Shown one piece after another: positions 32,375-40,850 of a DNA stretch of 40,850 bases. The notes below the pieces were generated by a model. The model worked only from the letters and a program-made list of their open reading frames with translations, had not been told where the DNA came from and searched no databases. The stretch comes from Deltaproteobacteria bacterium (GTDB taxonomy: Bacteria; Myxococcota_A; UBA9160; G020347605), in contig CP070734.1 of assembly GCA_020347605.1 (NCBI GenBank), positions 3,375,493-3,416,342 on the forward strand, read 5' to 3'. Both the position numbers and the translations under genes were made by a program. Each line of letters opens with the position of its first letter. The first letter of the stretch is position 1.

Positions 32375-32845
32375 CTACTGGCAGAGGATGCGGACGACGA
32401 TCAGGAAGCCGATCAGGAAGCCGGCGGCTCCGAGCAACCAGGCGGCGCGTCGGTCGAACGCGCGCCGGCCGCGCAAGGCGCGTTGCGCGCGCCCGCCCGC
32501 GGGCGTCTCGGAGGCCGTGCCTGCGGGTTCCTCGGCCGCCTCCGACGCGGCCAGGCGCGCCAATTCGGCGGCCTTCCGCGCCGCTTCCGCGGCGGCGGGA
32601 ACGAACTGCTGTGCGTCCGCCTCGAGCCCGACCCTCAACGTCGTGGGCAGGGCGTCGCGCTGTGTTCCCCCGAGCGCCAGCTCGATGCCCGCCACCGCGA
32701 GGTCGAGCGCCGACTCGTCGAGCTGATCGAACCGGGGCCGCAGCCGTTCGATCTCGGCCGCCTCCTCCGGCGAGACGCCCTGGGTGCCGCGATCCGCGAG
32801 CAGCGACAGGAGGCGGTCCAGCTCGGTCGTCGGATGTTCGCTCAC
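32375..32845 (-). CDS. Candidate anti-sigma factor, C-terminal single-pass
   Basis: A 156-residue protein whose GTG overlaps the sigma gene's stop by 4 bases (GTGA). The first about 120 residues are a helical soluble domain (TTELDRLLSLLADRGTQG, later AAAEAARKAAELARLAASEA) rich in Ala. A membrane helix (AAWLLGAAGFLIGFLIVVRIL) lies at the very C-terminus, so the domain faces the cytoplasm on a short tail with almost nothing outside. The HxxxCxxC zinc-binding motif of classical ZAS anti-sigma factors is absent. I infer an anti-sigma role from coupling and topology, not from sequence similarity. Confidence 0.72.
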   Translation of the reverse strand: MSEHPTTELDRLLSLLADRGTQGVSPEEAAEIERLRPRFDQLDESALDLAVAGIELALGGTQRDALPTTLRVGLEADAQQFVPAAAEAARKAAELARLAASEAAEEPAGTASETPAGGRAQRALRGRRAFDRRAAWLLGAAGFLIGFLIVVRILCQ

Positions 32846-33408
32846 GACGGCTCCGACGCGGTCGCTTCGGCCGCGTACATCTCGGCCCGCACCCGCAGGA
32901 GGCCCAGGCGGATGTGGGACTGTACGGTCTCCAGCGGTAGATCCAGCGCGCGCGCGATCTGCGGATGGGTGTAGCCCCCGACCACCGCCAGCTCCAACGC
33001 GCGCCTGCGCTCCGGGGGCAGCTCCGCGAGGGCGTGGCGCACCGGCGCGAGCTCTTCCGAGTCGTCGAGCTGCGGTTCGGCGGCGTCCCCGCCTGCGGCG
33101 CAACGCTCGACGGGCGGGTACGACGCGGGCTCGGTCGACTCGGCGGGGCGCCGCTCCAGCAGCAGGCGGCGCGCCGTCATCGCGACGAACAGCGGCTCGC
33201 GGGTGTCTTCGGGGTCGTAGTCCGGGGCGGCGTCCCACAGGGCGCGGAAGATGTCCTGCGTCGCATCGCGCGCGTCGGACTCGGAGCGGGAGAAGCGGCG
33301 CGCGAGCGACCAGACGAGGTCGCCGTAGACCTCGACGGACTCGACCCCGGCGGCGGCATCGCCCGCAGCCACGCGGGAGAGAATCGGATTTCGGTTCGAT
33401 CCAGACAC
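32842..33408 (-). CDS. ECF RNA polymerase sigma factor
   Basis: A 188-residue sigma-70-family ECF factor. Region 2 includes VYGDLVWSLARRFSRSESDARDATQDIFRALW (seen in parts: LVWSLARRF, ARDATQDIF), which binds core polymerase and the -10 element. Region 4 is ALAELPPERRRALELAVVGG followed by the helix-turn-helix YTHPQIARALDLPLETVQSH and IRLGLLRVRAEM, for -35 recognition. The linker is a Glu/Pro-rich stretch. It is coupled to the anti-sigma candidate. Upstream 116 bases separate it from the divergent aminopeptidase gene; I see no convincing autoregulatory promoter there. Confidence 0.95.
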   Translation of the reverse strand: MSGSNRNPILSRVAAGDAAAGVESVEVYGDLVWSLARRFSRSESDARDATQDIFRALWDAAPDYDPEDTREPLFVAMTARRLLLERRPAESTEPASYPPVERCAAGGDAAEPQLDDSEELAPVRHALAELPPERRRALELAVVGGYTHPQIARALDLPLETVQSHIRLGLLRVRAEMYAAEATASEPS

Positions 33409-33524
33409 GCGCGCGCGGTCTGCCCCCCGGAGCCAGGCGTGTGGAGCCGCGCGACCTGCGCGGCCGCGCCACGATAGCGCATTTGCGAACGCAGGCAGGG
33501 GATGGCGCCGCTATCCTGAGCGGC

Positions 33525-34835
33525 GTGAACGAGGCCGTCCGGGATCTGCTCGCATACATCGACGCGTCACCGTCGCCGTATCACGCGGTCGCGGAGACCG
33601 CGCGCCGCATCTCGGCCGCCGGCTTCTCGGAGCGGTCCGAGCGCGAGGTGTGGGAGCTCCAGCCGGGCAGCCGCTGCTTCACCACGCGGGCCGACGGCAG
33701 CCTGATCGCGATCCAGATCGGATCCGCGTCTCCCGCGGCGGGCGGCTTTCGAATCGTCGGCGCCCACACCGACTCGCCCAACCTGCGACTCAAACCCCGC
33801 CCCGACGTGCTCGCCCACGGCTACCGACAGCTCGCGGTCGAGCCCTATGGGGGCGTCCTGCTGCACACCTGGCTCGACCGGGATCTATCGCTGGCCGGAC
33901 GCGTGACGCTCCGGGATGGCGACGCGACGCGCACCGCGCTGGTCGACTTCCGGCGCGCGGTCCTGCGGATCCCGAGCCTCGCGATCCACCTGCAGCGCGA
34001 GCTGGCCAGCGAGGGACTGAAGCTCGATCCGCAGAAGCATCTCCAGCCGCTGGTGGGGCTCGAGAACGCCCCCGACGTGGCCACGCTCGTGGCGGAGGCG
34101 CTCGCCGAGCCGGGCGCCGAGGGGGTCTCGCCCGAGGACGTGCTCGCCTTCGACCTCATGACCTACGACACGCAGCCGAGCGGCCTGGGTGGCGCCCGCG
34201 AAGAGTTCATCCAGGCCCCGCGACTCGACAATCTGGCCTCCTGTCACGCGGCCGTCCGCGCGCTGCTGGCCGCCGCCGAGGGCGACCTGCCCGAACACAG
34301 CCGCGTCGTCGTGCTCTACGACCATGAAGAGGTCGGGAGTCGCAGCGCGCAGGGGGCGGCCGGCTCGTTCCTGCGCGACGTCCTCGAGCGTTCGGTCGCG
34401 GGCTACAAGGGCGGTGAGACGCAGGGGCTCGCGCGTGCGCGGGCGCGGTCCGTGCTGATCTCCGTCGACATGGCGCACGCGGTCCACCCCAACCACGCGG
34501 ACAAGCACGAGCCGCAGCATCGACCCGTGATCGGCGGGGGACCGGTGATCAAGGTGAACGCGAACCAGTCGTATGCGAGCGATGCCGTGACGTCGGGTCT
34601 GTTCGCTGCGCTCTGTGCGCGCGCGAACGTGACGCCGCAGCATTTCTCGATGCGCAGCGATCTTCCCTGCGGATCGACGATCGGCCCGATCAGCGCGGCG
34701 CGCGTCGGGATCCGCACGGTCGACGTGGGCAACCCGATGCTCGCGATGCACGCGTGCCGCGAGCTGGCCGGCAGCGCCGACGTGGAGCCGATGATCTCGG
34801 TGTTGCGCGCGTTCTTCGACGCCGCGCGTCTGTGA
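33525..34835 (+). CDS. M18 family aminopeptidase
   Basis: A 436-residue zinc metallopeptidase of family M18 (aspartyl aminopeptidase/ApeB-like), removing N-terminal acidic or other residues. Seen are AYIDASPSPYHAV at the start, VGAHTDSPNLRLKP (metal His, Asp), DLMTYDTQPSG, APRLDNLASCHAAV (bridging Asp), VVLYDHEEVGSRS (catalytic and metal Glu), SVDMAHAVHPN, RSDLPCGSTIGPI and VGNPMLAMHACRE (last His ligand). The set is complete. GTG 33525 is chosen because family similarity begins right after it. A 7-bp inverted repeat at 33506-33525 (CGCCGCT / AGCGGCG) lies where a ribosome binding site would be. Confidence 0.95.
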   Translation: MNEAVRDLLAYIDASPSPYHAVAETARRISAAGFSERSEREVWELQPGSRCFTTRADGSLIAIQIGSASPAAGGFRIVGAHTDSPNLRLKPRPDVLAHGYRQLAVEPYGGVLLHTWLDRDLSLAGRVTLRDGDATRTALVDFRRAVLRIPSLAIHLQRELASEGLKLDPQKHLQPLVGLENAPDVATLVAEALAEPGAEGVSPEDVLAFDLMTYDTQPSGLGGAREEFIQAPRLDNLASCHAAVRALLAAAEGDLPEHSRVVVLYDHEEVGSRSAQGAAGSFLRDVLERSVAGYKGGETQGLARARARSVLISVDMAHAVHPNHADKHEPQHRPVIGGGPVIKVNANQSYASDAVTSGLFAALCARANVTPQHFSMRSDLPCGSTIGPISAARVGIRTVDVGNPMLAMHACRELAGSADVEPMISVLRAFFDAARL

Positions 34836-34869
34836 GCGACGCCGCCCGCCGGATCGTTCCGAAGCCCCG

Positions 34870-35883
<1,014 letters not shown>

Positions 35884-36014
35884 GGTGGAAGATCCCTCCT
35901 GACTGGCGCGGTCGAGGTGGGCAATCCTCGCGCGGCTCGCCCATCCCTCGCAACCCCGAGATCGATTTCATCATACATATCAGTCTCTTACGAGTCCTAA
36001 AGCGGGGGCGCGGC

Positions 36015-36043
36015 TTGACCGATGGGTAAGTCAACCGTATGAT
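36015..36043 (+). promoter_or_regulatory. Sigma-70-type promoter of TetR-RND operon
   Basis: TTGACC (36015-36020) and TATGAT (36038-36043) are separated by 17 bases, close to the consensus housekeeping promoter. Transcription would begin near 36050, about 40 bases before the TetR gene. The -10 element overlaps the left arm of the operator. Confidence 0.75.
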
Positions 36044-36064
36044 TCAAACGTTCGTTTGAATCAT
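36039..36064. promoter_or_regulatory. TetR-type operator, 26-bp palindrome
   Basis: Perfect 12-bp inverted repeat ATGATTCAAACG / CGTTTGAATCAT around a TT centre. It covers the -10 element and the expected transcription start, 28 bases before the TetR start codon. Its form and place are those of an autorepression site for the adjacent TetR protein; a bound repressor dimer would block polymerase. Confidence 0.85.
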
Positions 36065-36091
36065 GGGCCGAGTCGGCCCGGGAGGCGCCCG

Positions 36092-36751
36092 GTGCGCGAG
36101 AAGGACACGAAGGAGCGGATCCTCGACGCCGCGGAACGGATCTTCGCCGAACGCGGCTTTGCCGGTACCTCGCTGCGCGCGGTGACGTCGGCGGCCGACG
36201 TGAATCTCGCCGCCGTGCACTACCACTTCGGATCCAAGGAGGCGCTGCTCCAGGAGATCCTCCACCGCCGGGTCGCGCCCATCAACCAGGAGCGCGCGAA
36301 GCGGCTCGATCGCATCGAGGCGCGCGCGGCCGAGGAGCCGCCCTCGGTCGAAGAGATCGTGGCCGCGTTCCTGGAGCCGGCCGTGCAACTCGGGGACGGG
36401 CCCGAGTCCGACGGCCGGGCCGTTCGCGCGCTGGCCGCGCGCATCTACGGCGAGCCCCGGGAGCTGGTCGAGCCCATGATCCGCGAGGAGTTCGGCGACC
36501 TCTCCCGGCGCTTCGTCGCGCTGTTGGGGCGCGCGCGGCCCGAGCTGTCGCGCAGCGAGATCGAGTCGCGCTTCCAGTTCGCGGTGGGCGTCCTGATCTT
36601 CGTGATCGCCGAGCGCTACGTCTCCAACCTGACGCCGGACAGCGAGCTCGATCTGAACGACCGCGAAGCGATCGTGCGTCGCATGTCCGCCTTCATCGTG
36701 CACGGCTTGTGCGCGCCGCCGGCGGACGCCCGGTCTCGGGGGGGTTCGTGA
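36092..36751 (+). CDS. TetR-family repressor (CecR-like)
   Basis: A 219-residue regulator. GGAGG at 36081-36085 sits six bases before GTG 36092, so I choose that start; the earlier TTG at 36056 lies within the operator. The N-terminal DNA-binding domain reads TKERILDAAERIFAERGFAG, then TSLRAVTSAADVNLAAVHYH, FGSKEALLQEIL, the typical TetR helix-turn-helix. The larger C-terminal domain (RAVRALAARIYGEPRELVEP, later RFQFAVGVLIFVIAERYV) resembles CecR-type ligand domains. It overlaps the adaptor gene by 4 bases (GTGA) and probably represses itself and the efflux pump; the inducer is unknown. Confidence 0.94.
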   Translation: MREKDTKERILDAAERIFAERGFAGTSLRAVTSAADVNLAAVHYHFGSKEALLQEILHRRVAPINQERAKRLDRIEARAAEEPPSVEEIVAAFLEPAVQLGDGPESDGRAVRALAARIYGEPRELVEPMIREEFGDLSRRFVALLGRARPELSRSEIESRFQFAVGVLIFVIAERYVSNLTPDSELDLNDREAIVRRMSAFIVHGLCAPPADARSRGGS

Positions 36752-37935
36752 GGCGGCTCCTGCGCTGGATCCTTCCGATCGCGGTGCTCGCGGTCGGCGC
36801 CGTCGTCACCTGGCGCATCATCGCGGCGCGGCCGCCGGTCGCGACGCAGCCCCCCGAGCTGCAGGCACCCCTGGTTCGCGTGATGACCGCGCAGACCCAG
36901 ACGGTGAAGCTCAACATCACCGCGCAGGGAACCGTGGTCCCCCGCACCGAGAGCGAGCTCGTGCCCGAGGTGTCGGGGACGGTCGTGTGGGCGTCGCCTT
37001 CGCTCGTCGCGGGCGGCTTCTTCGAGGCCGACGAGGTGCTGCTTCGGATCGATCCGACCGACTACGAGATCGGCCGGGAGCGCGCGCGGGCCGCACTGGC
37101 GCGCAGCGAGAGCGAGCTGCGGCGGGCGTCGCGCGACCTCACCCGTCGCCGCGCGCTCGCGGAGAAGGAGTTCGCCAGCGACGCGGCGATCGACATCGCG
37201 GAGAACGCCGAACGGGTGGCGTCGGCGGCGGTGCGCGAGGCGCGGGCCCAGCTGCGCCAGGCCGAGCGCGACCTGGCGCGCACCGAGATCGGCGCCCCCT
37301 ACGCCGGTCGCGTGCGGGACGAGCGCGTCGACGTCGGGCAGTTCGTGTCGCGTGGCATGCCCGTCGCGACGGTCTACGCGGTCGACGCCGCGGAGATCCG
37401 CCTGCCGATCTCCGACGATCAGCTGGCCTTCGTCGACCTGCCCACCGTATATCGCGGCGAGCCACGCGACCAGCCGGGGCCCGCCGCGGTCCTGCGCGCC
37501 GAGTTCGCGGGGCGCGAGCACGTCTGGACCGGCCAGATCGTGCGCACCGAAGGCGAGATCGATCCGCGCAGCCGCGTCGTGCACGTGATCGCGCAGGTCG
37601 AGGATCCGTACGGCCGCAGCGAGGACGGCGAGCGGCCGCCGCTCGCCGTCGGCCTGTTCGTGGAGGCCGAGATCGAGGGGCGCGAGGTCGAGGACGTCGT
37701 GGTGCTGCCGCGTGCGGCGCTGCGCAACGGCTCGCACGTGCTCGTGGTCGACCCGGACGATCGCCTGCGCATCCGCGCCGTCGACGTGCTGCGCGTGAAC
37801 CGCGAGGCCGCCATCCTGCGCTCCGGCGTTCGCGCCGGTGAGCGCATCTGCCTGTCTCCGCTCGACGCCGTGGTCGACGGCATGAAGGTGCGCACCGTGG
37901 ACGAGGGCCCGGAACGCACCCGGGTGCCGTCGTGA
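36748..37935 (+). CDS. RND efflux periplasmic adaptor (HlyD/MFP family)
   Basis: A 395-residue membrane fusion protein from GTG 36748. One N-terminal helix (LLRWILPIAVLAVGAVVTW) anchors it in the inner membrane. Then come a lipoyl-like half (VVPRTESELVPEVSGTVVWA), a coiled-coil hairpin (about residues 105-180: ARSESELRRASRDLTRRRAL, REARAQLRQAERDLARTEI), the second lipoyl half GAPYAGRVRDERVDVGQFV, and beta-barrel segments. It would link the RND pump to an outer-membrane channel, which is not in view. It overlaps TetR and pump genes by 4 bases at each end. Confidence 0.95.
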   Translation: MRRLLRWILPIAVLAVGAVVTWRIIAARPPVATQPPELQAPLVRVMTAQTQTVKLNITAQGTVVPRTESELVPEVSGTVVWASPSLVAGGFFEADEVLLRIDPTDYEIGRERARAALARSESELRRASRDLTRRRALAEKEFASDAAIDIAENAERVASAAVREARAQLRQAERDLARTEIGAPYAGRVRDERVDVGQFVSRGMPVATVYAVDAAEIRLPISDDQLAFVDLPTVYRGEPRDQPGPAAVLRAEFAGREHVWTGQIVRTEGEIDPRSRVVHVIAQVEDPYGRSEDGERPPLAVGLFVEAEIEGREVEDVVVLPRAALRNGSHVLVVDPDDRLRIRAVDVLRVNREAAILRSGVRAGERICLSPLDAVVDGMKVRTVDEGPERTRVPS

Positions 37936-40850
37936 ACCGCGCCATCGCATGGTTCGCCGAGAACCACGTCGCCGCGAACCTGATCATGATGCTGCTCGTC
38001 GCGGGCGGCCTCACCAGCTCCTTCTTCGTCAAGATGGAGGTGTTTCCCGAGGTTCGGCCCGAGATCGTCTGGGTGACCGTGGAGTACCCGGGCGCGGCGC
38101 CCGAAGAGGTCGAGGAGGCCATCTGCATCAAGATCGAGGAGGAGATCGAGGGCCTCGAGAGCGTCGACCGCATCACGTCGTCGGCGGCGGAGGGCATCGG
38201 CGTGGTGATGGTCGAGCTGTTCCGCGGCGAGAACGTGCGCGAGGCGCTCGACGACATCAAGTCGCGCGTGGACGCCATCGACACCTTCCCCGAGGAGGCC
38301 GAGAAGCCCCTCATCCGCGACCTCGTCTACCGCCAGCCGGTGATCAGCGTGGCGATCTCGGGCGACGCGGACGAGCGCTCGCTCAAGGTGCTGGGCGAGC
38401 GCGTGCGCGACGAGCTCACCACGCTGCCGGCCATCACCCAGGTCGAGCTGGCCAACGCGCGCCCGTACGAGATCTCGGTCGAGATCGCCGAGTCGGCGCT
38501 GCGGCGTCACGGCCTCACGTTCGACGACGTGGCCGCGGCCGTGCGCCGCTCGTCGGTCGACGTGCCGGGCGGCTCGATCAAGTCCCTTGGCGGCGAGATC
38601 CTGCTGCGCGCGAAGGGTCAGGCGTATCGGGGCGCGGAGTTCGAGCGGCTGGTGCTCCTCACGCGCGAGGACGGCACGCGCCTCACGCTCGGCGAGATCG
38701 CCCGCGTCGTCGACGGGTTCGAGGAGACCGACCAGTCGGCGCGCTTCGACGGCCGCTCCACCGTGGTGGTCCAGGTCTGGCGCGTCGGCGACCAGAGCGC
38801 GCTCGAGATCGCGCGCACCGTAAAGGACTACGTCGCGCAGGCGCAGGCGTCCATGCCCGAGGGCATCGTCCTCACCACCTGGGCCGACGACTCCAAGCCC
38901 CTGCGCGACCGCCTGAGCACGCTGCTGCGCAACGGCATCCAGGGCGCCGCACTGGTGTTCTTGGTCCTCACGCTGTTCCTGCGCCTGCGCCTCGCGTTCT
39001 GGGTGATCCTCGGCGTGCCGCTCTCCTTCCTGGGCGCCCTGTGGCTGATGCCCTCGCTGGACGTCTCGATCAACGTGATCTCGCTGTTCGCGTTCATCCT
39101 GGTGCTCGGCATCCTGGTCGATGATGCGATCGTGGTCGGCGAGAACATCTACACCCACCAGCGGAGGGAGCGAAGCCGCCTGCAAGCGGCCATTGCGGGC
39201 GCGCAGGAGGTGGCGACGCCCGTGGTGTTCGGCGTGCTCACGACGGTGGCGGCCTTCATGCCGATGCTGATCCTGCCCGGCCCGATGGGCCAGGTCTTCG
39301 GGGTGATGGGTCTCACCGCCATCCTCTGCCTGGGATTCTCGATCACCGAATCGCTGTTCGTGCTGCCCGCGCACCTCGGCCACAGCCGCGCCCGCGGCCA
39401 GCACGCCGCGGGCGGCTCGAACCCGGTCTCGCGCACCTGGTATCGGTTCCAGGAGCGCTTCGCGAGCTCGCTCGAGGGGTTCGTCGAGCACGTCTACCGG
39501 CCGGCGCTGCGGGTCGCGCTCGCCTGGCGCTATCTCACGGTGTCGCTGGGCGTGTCGCTGCTGCTGGTCGTACTGGCGGTGCCACTCTCGGGACGGCTGC
39601 GCTTCAGCTTCTTCCCGCCCATCGAGGCGGACAACGTGATCGCGCTGCTCACCATGCCGCTCGGGACTCCCGTGGACGTGACGCGCGCGCACGTGGCGCG
39701 CATTGCGGCCGCGGCCGAGGAGCTGCGGAAGCAGGTGGACGCCGAGAAGCGCACGACCCGCGGCAGCATCGTGCGCCACGTGCTGGCCTCGATCGGCGAG
39801 CAGCCGTCGATGGAGCGCGGGCGCGCCGGACCGCCGTCGGGTGCGGCCGCCCCGGCGCGCGGCGGCCACCTCGGCGAAGTCAATCTGGAGCTCGCGCCGG
39901 GCGAGGAGCGCAGCATCGGCGGGGAGGAGATGGAGCAGCGCTGGCGCGACCTGGTCGGTCCCATCCCGGACGCGGTCGAGCTGGCCTTCACGTCGTCGTA
40001 CTTCGAGATCGGAGAGCCGATCAACATCCAGCTGCAGGGGACCCGCGTCGAGACGCTGCGCGTCGTGACGGATCGCCTGAAGGAACGCCTCGCGGAATAT
40101 CCGGGCGTCTTCGACGTGGCCGATTCGTTTCGCGGCGGCAAGCGCGAGCTCGAGCTCGACATCCGGCCCTCGGCGGAGGCGCTCGGCCTCACGCTGGCCG
40201 ACCTCGGACGGCAGGTCCGGCAGGCGTTCTACGGCGAGGAGGCGCAGCGCATCCAGCGGGAGCGCGACGACGTCAAGGTGATGGTGCGGTATCCGGCGAG
40301 CGAGCGGCGCTCGCTCGGCGACCTCGAGGACATGCGCGTGCGCACGCCCGACGGCCGCGAGGTGCCGTTCGCGGTGGTGGCCATCGCAGATCTGGATCGC
40401 GGCTTCGCCACCATCCAGCGCGCCGACCGGCAGCGGGTCATCAACGTCACCGCCGACCTCGACCTGACGCGCGCCAACGCGAACGAGATCCTCGCCGACC
40501 TGCGCACATCGGTGCTGCCGGCGCTGCTCGCCGAGCACCCCGGGGTCAGCTACTCGATGGAGGGCGAGCAGCGCGAGCAGAGCGAGACCCTGGCGGGACT
40601 GCTCCGCGGCTTCGCCCTGGCGCTGTTCGTGATCTACGCGCTGCTCGCGGTTCCGCTGCGCTCCTACTTCCAGCCGCTGCTCATCATGTCCGTGATCCCG
40701 TTCGGGTTCATCGGTGCGATCGGGGGTCACCTGATCATGGGCCACAACCTGAGCGTCATGTCGATGGTCGGGATCGTGGCGCTCTCCGGCGTCGTGGTGA
40801 ACTCGAGCCTGGTGATGGTGCACTGGGTGAACGGCCGCCGCGCGCAGGGT
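37932..40850 (+). CDS. RND efflux pump permease, partial (cut by right edge)
   Basis: From GTG 37932 the frame stays open to the window end (973 residues seen; the family is about 1030-1050). It starts AIAWFAENHVAANLIMMLLV, the first membrane helix. Porter-domain hallmarks include VEYPGAAPEEVEEAI. The TM4 proton-relay pair is in LGILVDDAIVVGENIY (about residues 395-405). After the second porter region the helices FALALFVIYALLAVPLRSYF and MVGIVALSGVVVNSSL appear. An insert with Arg/Gly/Pro/Ala (ERGRAGPPSGAAAPARGG) lies in the second periplasmic domain. It is an AcrB-type inner-membrane exporter driven by protons; substrate is unknown. It is coupled to the adaptor by a 4-base overlap. Confidence 0.96.
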   Translation, partial: MNRAIAWFAENHVAANLIMMLLVAGGLTSSFFVKMEVFPEVRPEIVWVTVEYPGAAPEEVEEAICIKIEEEIEGLESVDRITSSAAEGIGVVMVELFRGENVREALDDIKSRVDAIDTFPEEAEKPLIRDLVYRQPVISVAISGDADERSLKVLGERVRDELTTLPAITQVELANARPYEISVEIAESALRRHGLTFDDVAAAVRRSSVDVPGGSIKSLGGEILLRAKGQAYRGAEFERLVLLTREDGTRLTLGEIARVVDGFEETDQSARFDGRSTVVVQVWRVGDQSALEIARTVKDYVAQAQASMPEGIVLTTWADDSKPLRDRLSTLLRNGIQGAALVFLVLTLFLRLRLAFWVILGVPLSFLGALWLMPSLDVSINVISLFAFILVLGILVDDAIVVGENIYTHQRRERSRLQAAIAGAQEVATPVVFGVLTTVAAFMPMLILPGPMGQVFGVMGLTAILCLGFSITESLFVLPAHLGHSRARGQHAAGGSNPVSRTWYRFQERFASSLEGFVEHVYRPALRVALAWRYLTVSLGVSLLLVVLAVPLSGRLRFSFFPPIEADNVIALLTMPLGTPVDVTRAHVARIAAAAEELRKQVDAEKRTTRGSIVRHVLASIGEQPSMERGRAGPPSGAAAPARGGHLGEVNLELAPGEERSIGGEEMEQRWRDLVGPIPDAVELAFTSSYFEIGEPINIQLQGTRVETLRVVTDRLKERLAEYPGVFDVADSFRGGKRELELDIRPSAEALGLTLADLGRQVRQAFYGEEAQRIQRERDDVKVMVRYPASERRSLGDLEDMRVRTPDGREVPFAVVAIADLDRGFATIQRADRQRVINVTADLDLTRANANEILADLRTSVLPALLAEHPGVSYSMEGEQREQSETLAGLLRGFALALFVIYALLAVPLRSYFQPLLIMSVIPFGFIGAIGGHLIMGHNLSVMSMVGIVALSGVVVNSSLVMVHWVNGRRAQG

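Noticed and set aside
35950-36010. Possible minus-strand promoter for the LLM gene with TATGAT
   Set aside because: A TATGAT-like word is present on the minus strand but no -35 element lies at proper spacing.
37419-40823. 1134-residue open frame opposite the RND genes
   Set aside because: Composition is Arg/His/Glu/Asp-rich with no motifs; it mirrors the third-base GC bias of the real adaptor and pump genes on the other strand.

Overview
This is a GC-rich, densely packed bacterial chromosome segment. It has no rRNA, tRNA, CRISPR array, insertion sequence or phage gene that I can see. No stretch over about 300 bases lacks a gene; the longest gaps (about 180-230 bases) lie at 2709-2923, 10046-10230, 21383-21613 and 35884-36091. 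Lipoproteins with lipoboxes and an RND pump with its periplasmic adaptor point to a Gram-negative cell. Acyl-CoA dehydrogenases, hot-dog enzymes, a CitE-like lyase, a DUF3179 protein, an F420-type luciferase-like oxidoreductase and a Ser/Thr kinase together suggest an uncultured lineage near Myxococcota, Binatota or other former Deltaproteobacteria. That placement is inference from gene content only.

Layout, left to right. 1-2708 (minus): an APH-family small-molecule kinase cut by the window edge, an internally deleted thiolase, and a Ser/Thr kinase with a zinc-ribbon tail. 2924-5095: a haem-oxygenase-fold (TenA/PqqC/CADD-like) enzyme, a secreted Cys-rich repeat protein and a secreted metallo-beta-lactamase-fold hydrolase. 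5230-9069 (plus): two acyl-CoA dehydrogenases and an aldehyde dehydrogenase, a likely lipid or CoA-thioester catabolic operon. 9135-12116: a 51-residue membrane protein, an unknown exported protein, a DUF3179 protein and an NrsF-like membrane protein. 12278-16983: an amidase; a minus-strand trio acyl-CoA dehydrogenase, MaoC hydratase, CitE-like lyase; and a divergent glutathione transferase.

17017-25542: an SMP-30 lactonase, then the minus-strand chain GNAT, thyA, folA, lipoprotein (the last three overlapping by 4 bases), a cupredoxin-like protein, a polytopic membrane protein, a carboxymuconolactone-decarboxylase-family protein, a double-hot-dog thioesterase and a degenerate-GGDEF/EAL protein. 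25620-32297: a HAD hydrolase diverges from a plus-strand chain of peptide deformylase, exported cyclase, and a large membrane protein with a spermidine-synthase-like core, followed by a lipoprotein overlapping trkH. 32375-34835: an ECF sigma factor with an overlapping single-pass anti-sigma candidate, diverging from an M18 aminopeptidase. 34870-40850: a luciferase-like oxidoreductase diverges from an autoregulated TetR-adaptor-RND efflux operon that leaves the window.

The best leads for undescribed biology are the coupled deformylase/exported cyclase/SpeE-like membrane protein chain, the lipoprotein fused translationally to trkH, the zinc-ribbon kinase, and the lipoprotein coupled to thyA-folA. 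The clearest regulatory structure is the promoter and 26-bp operator in front of the TetR gene.
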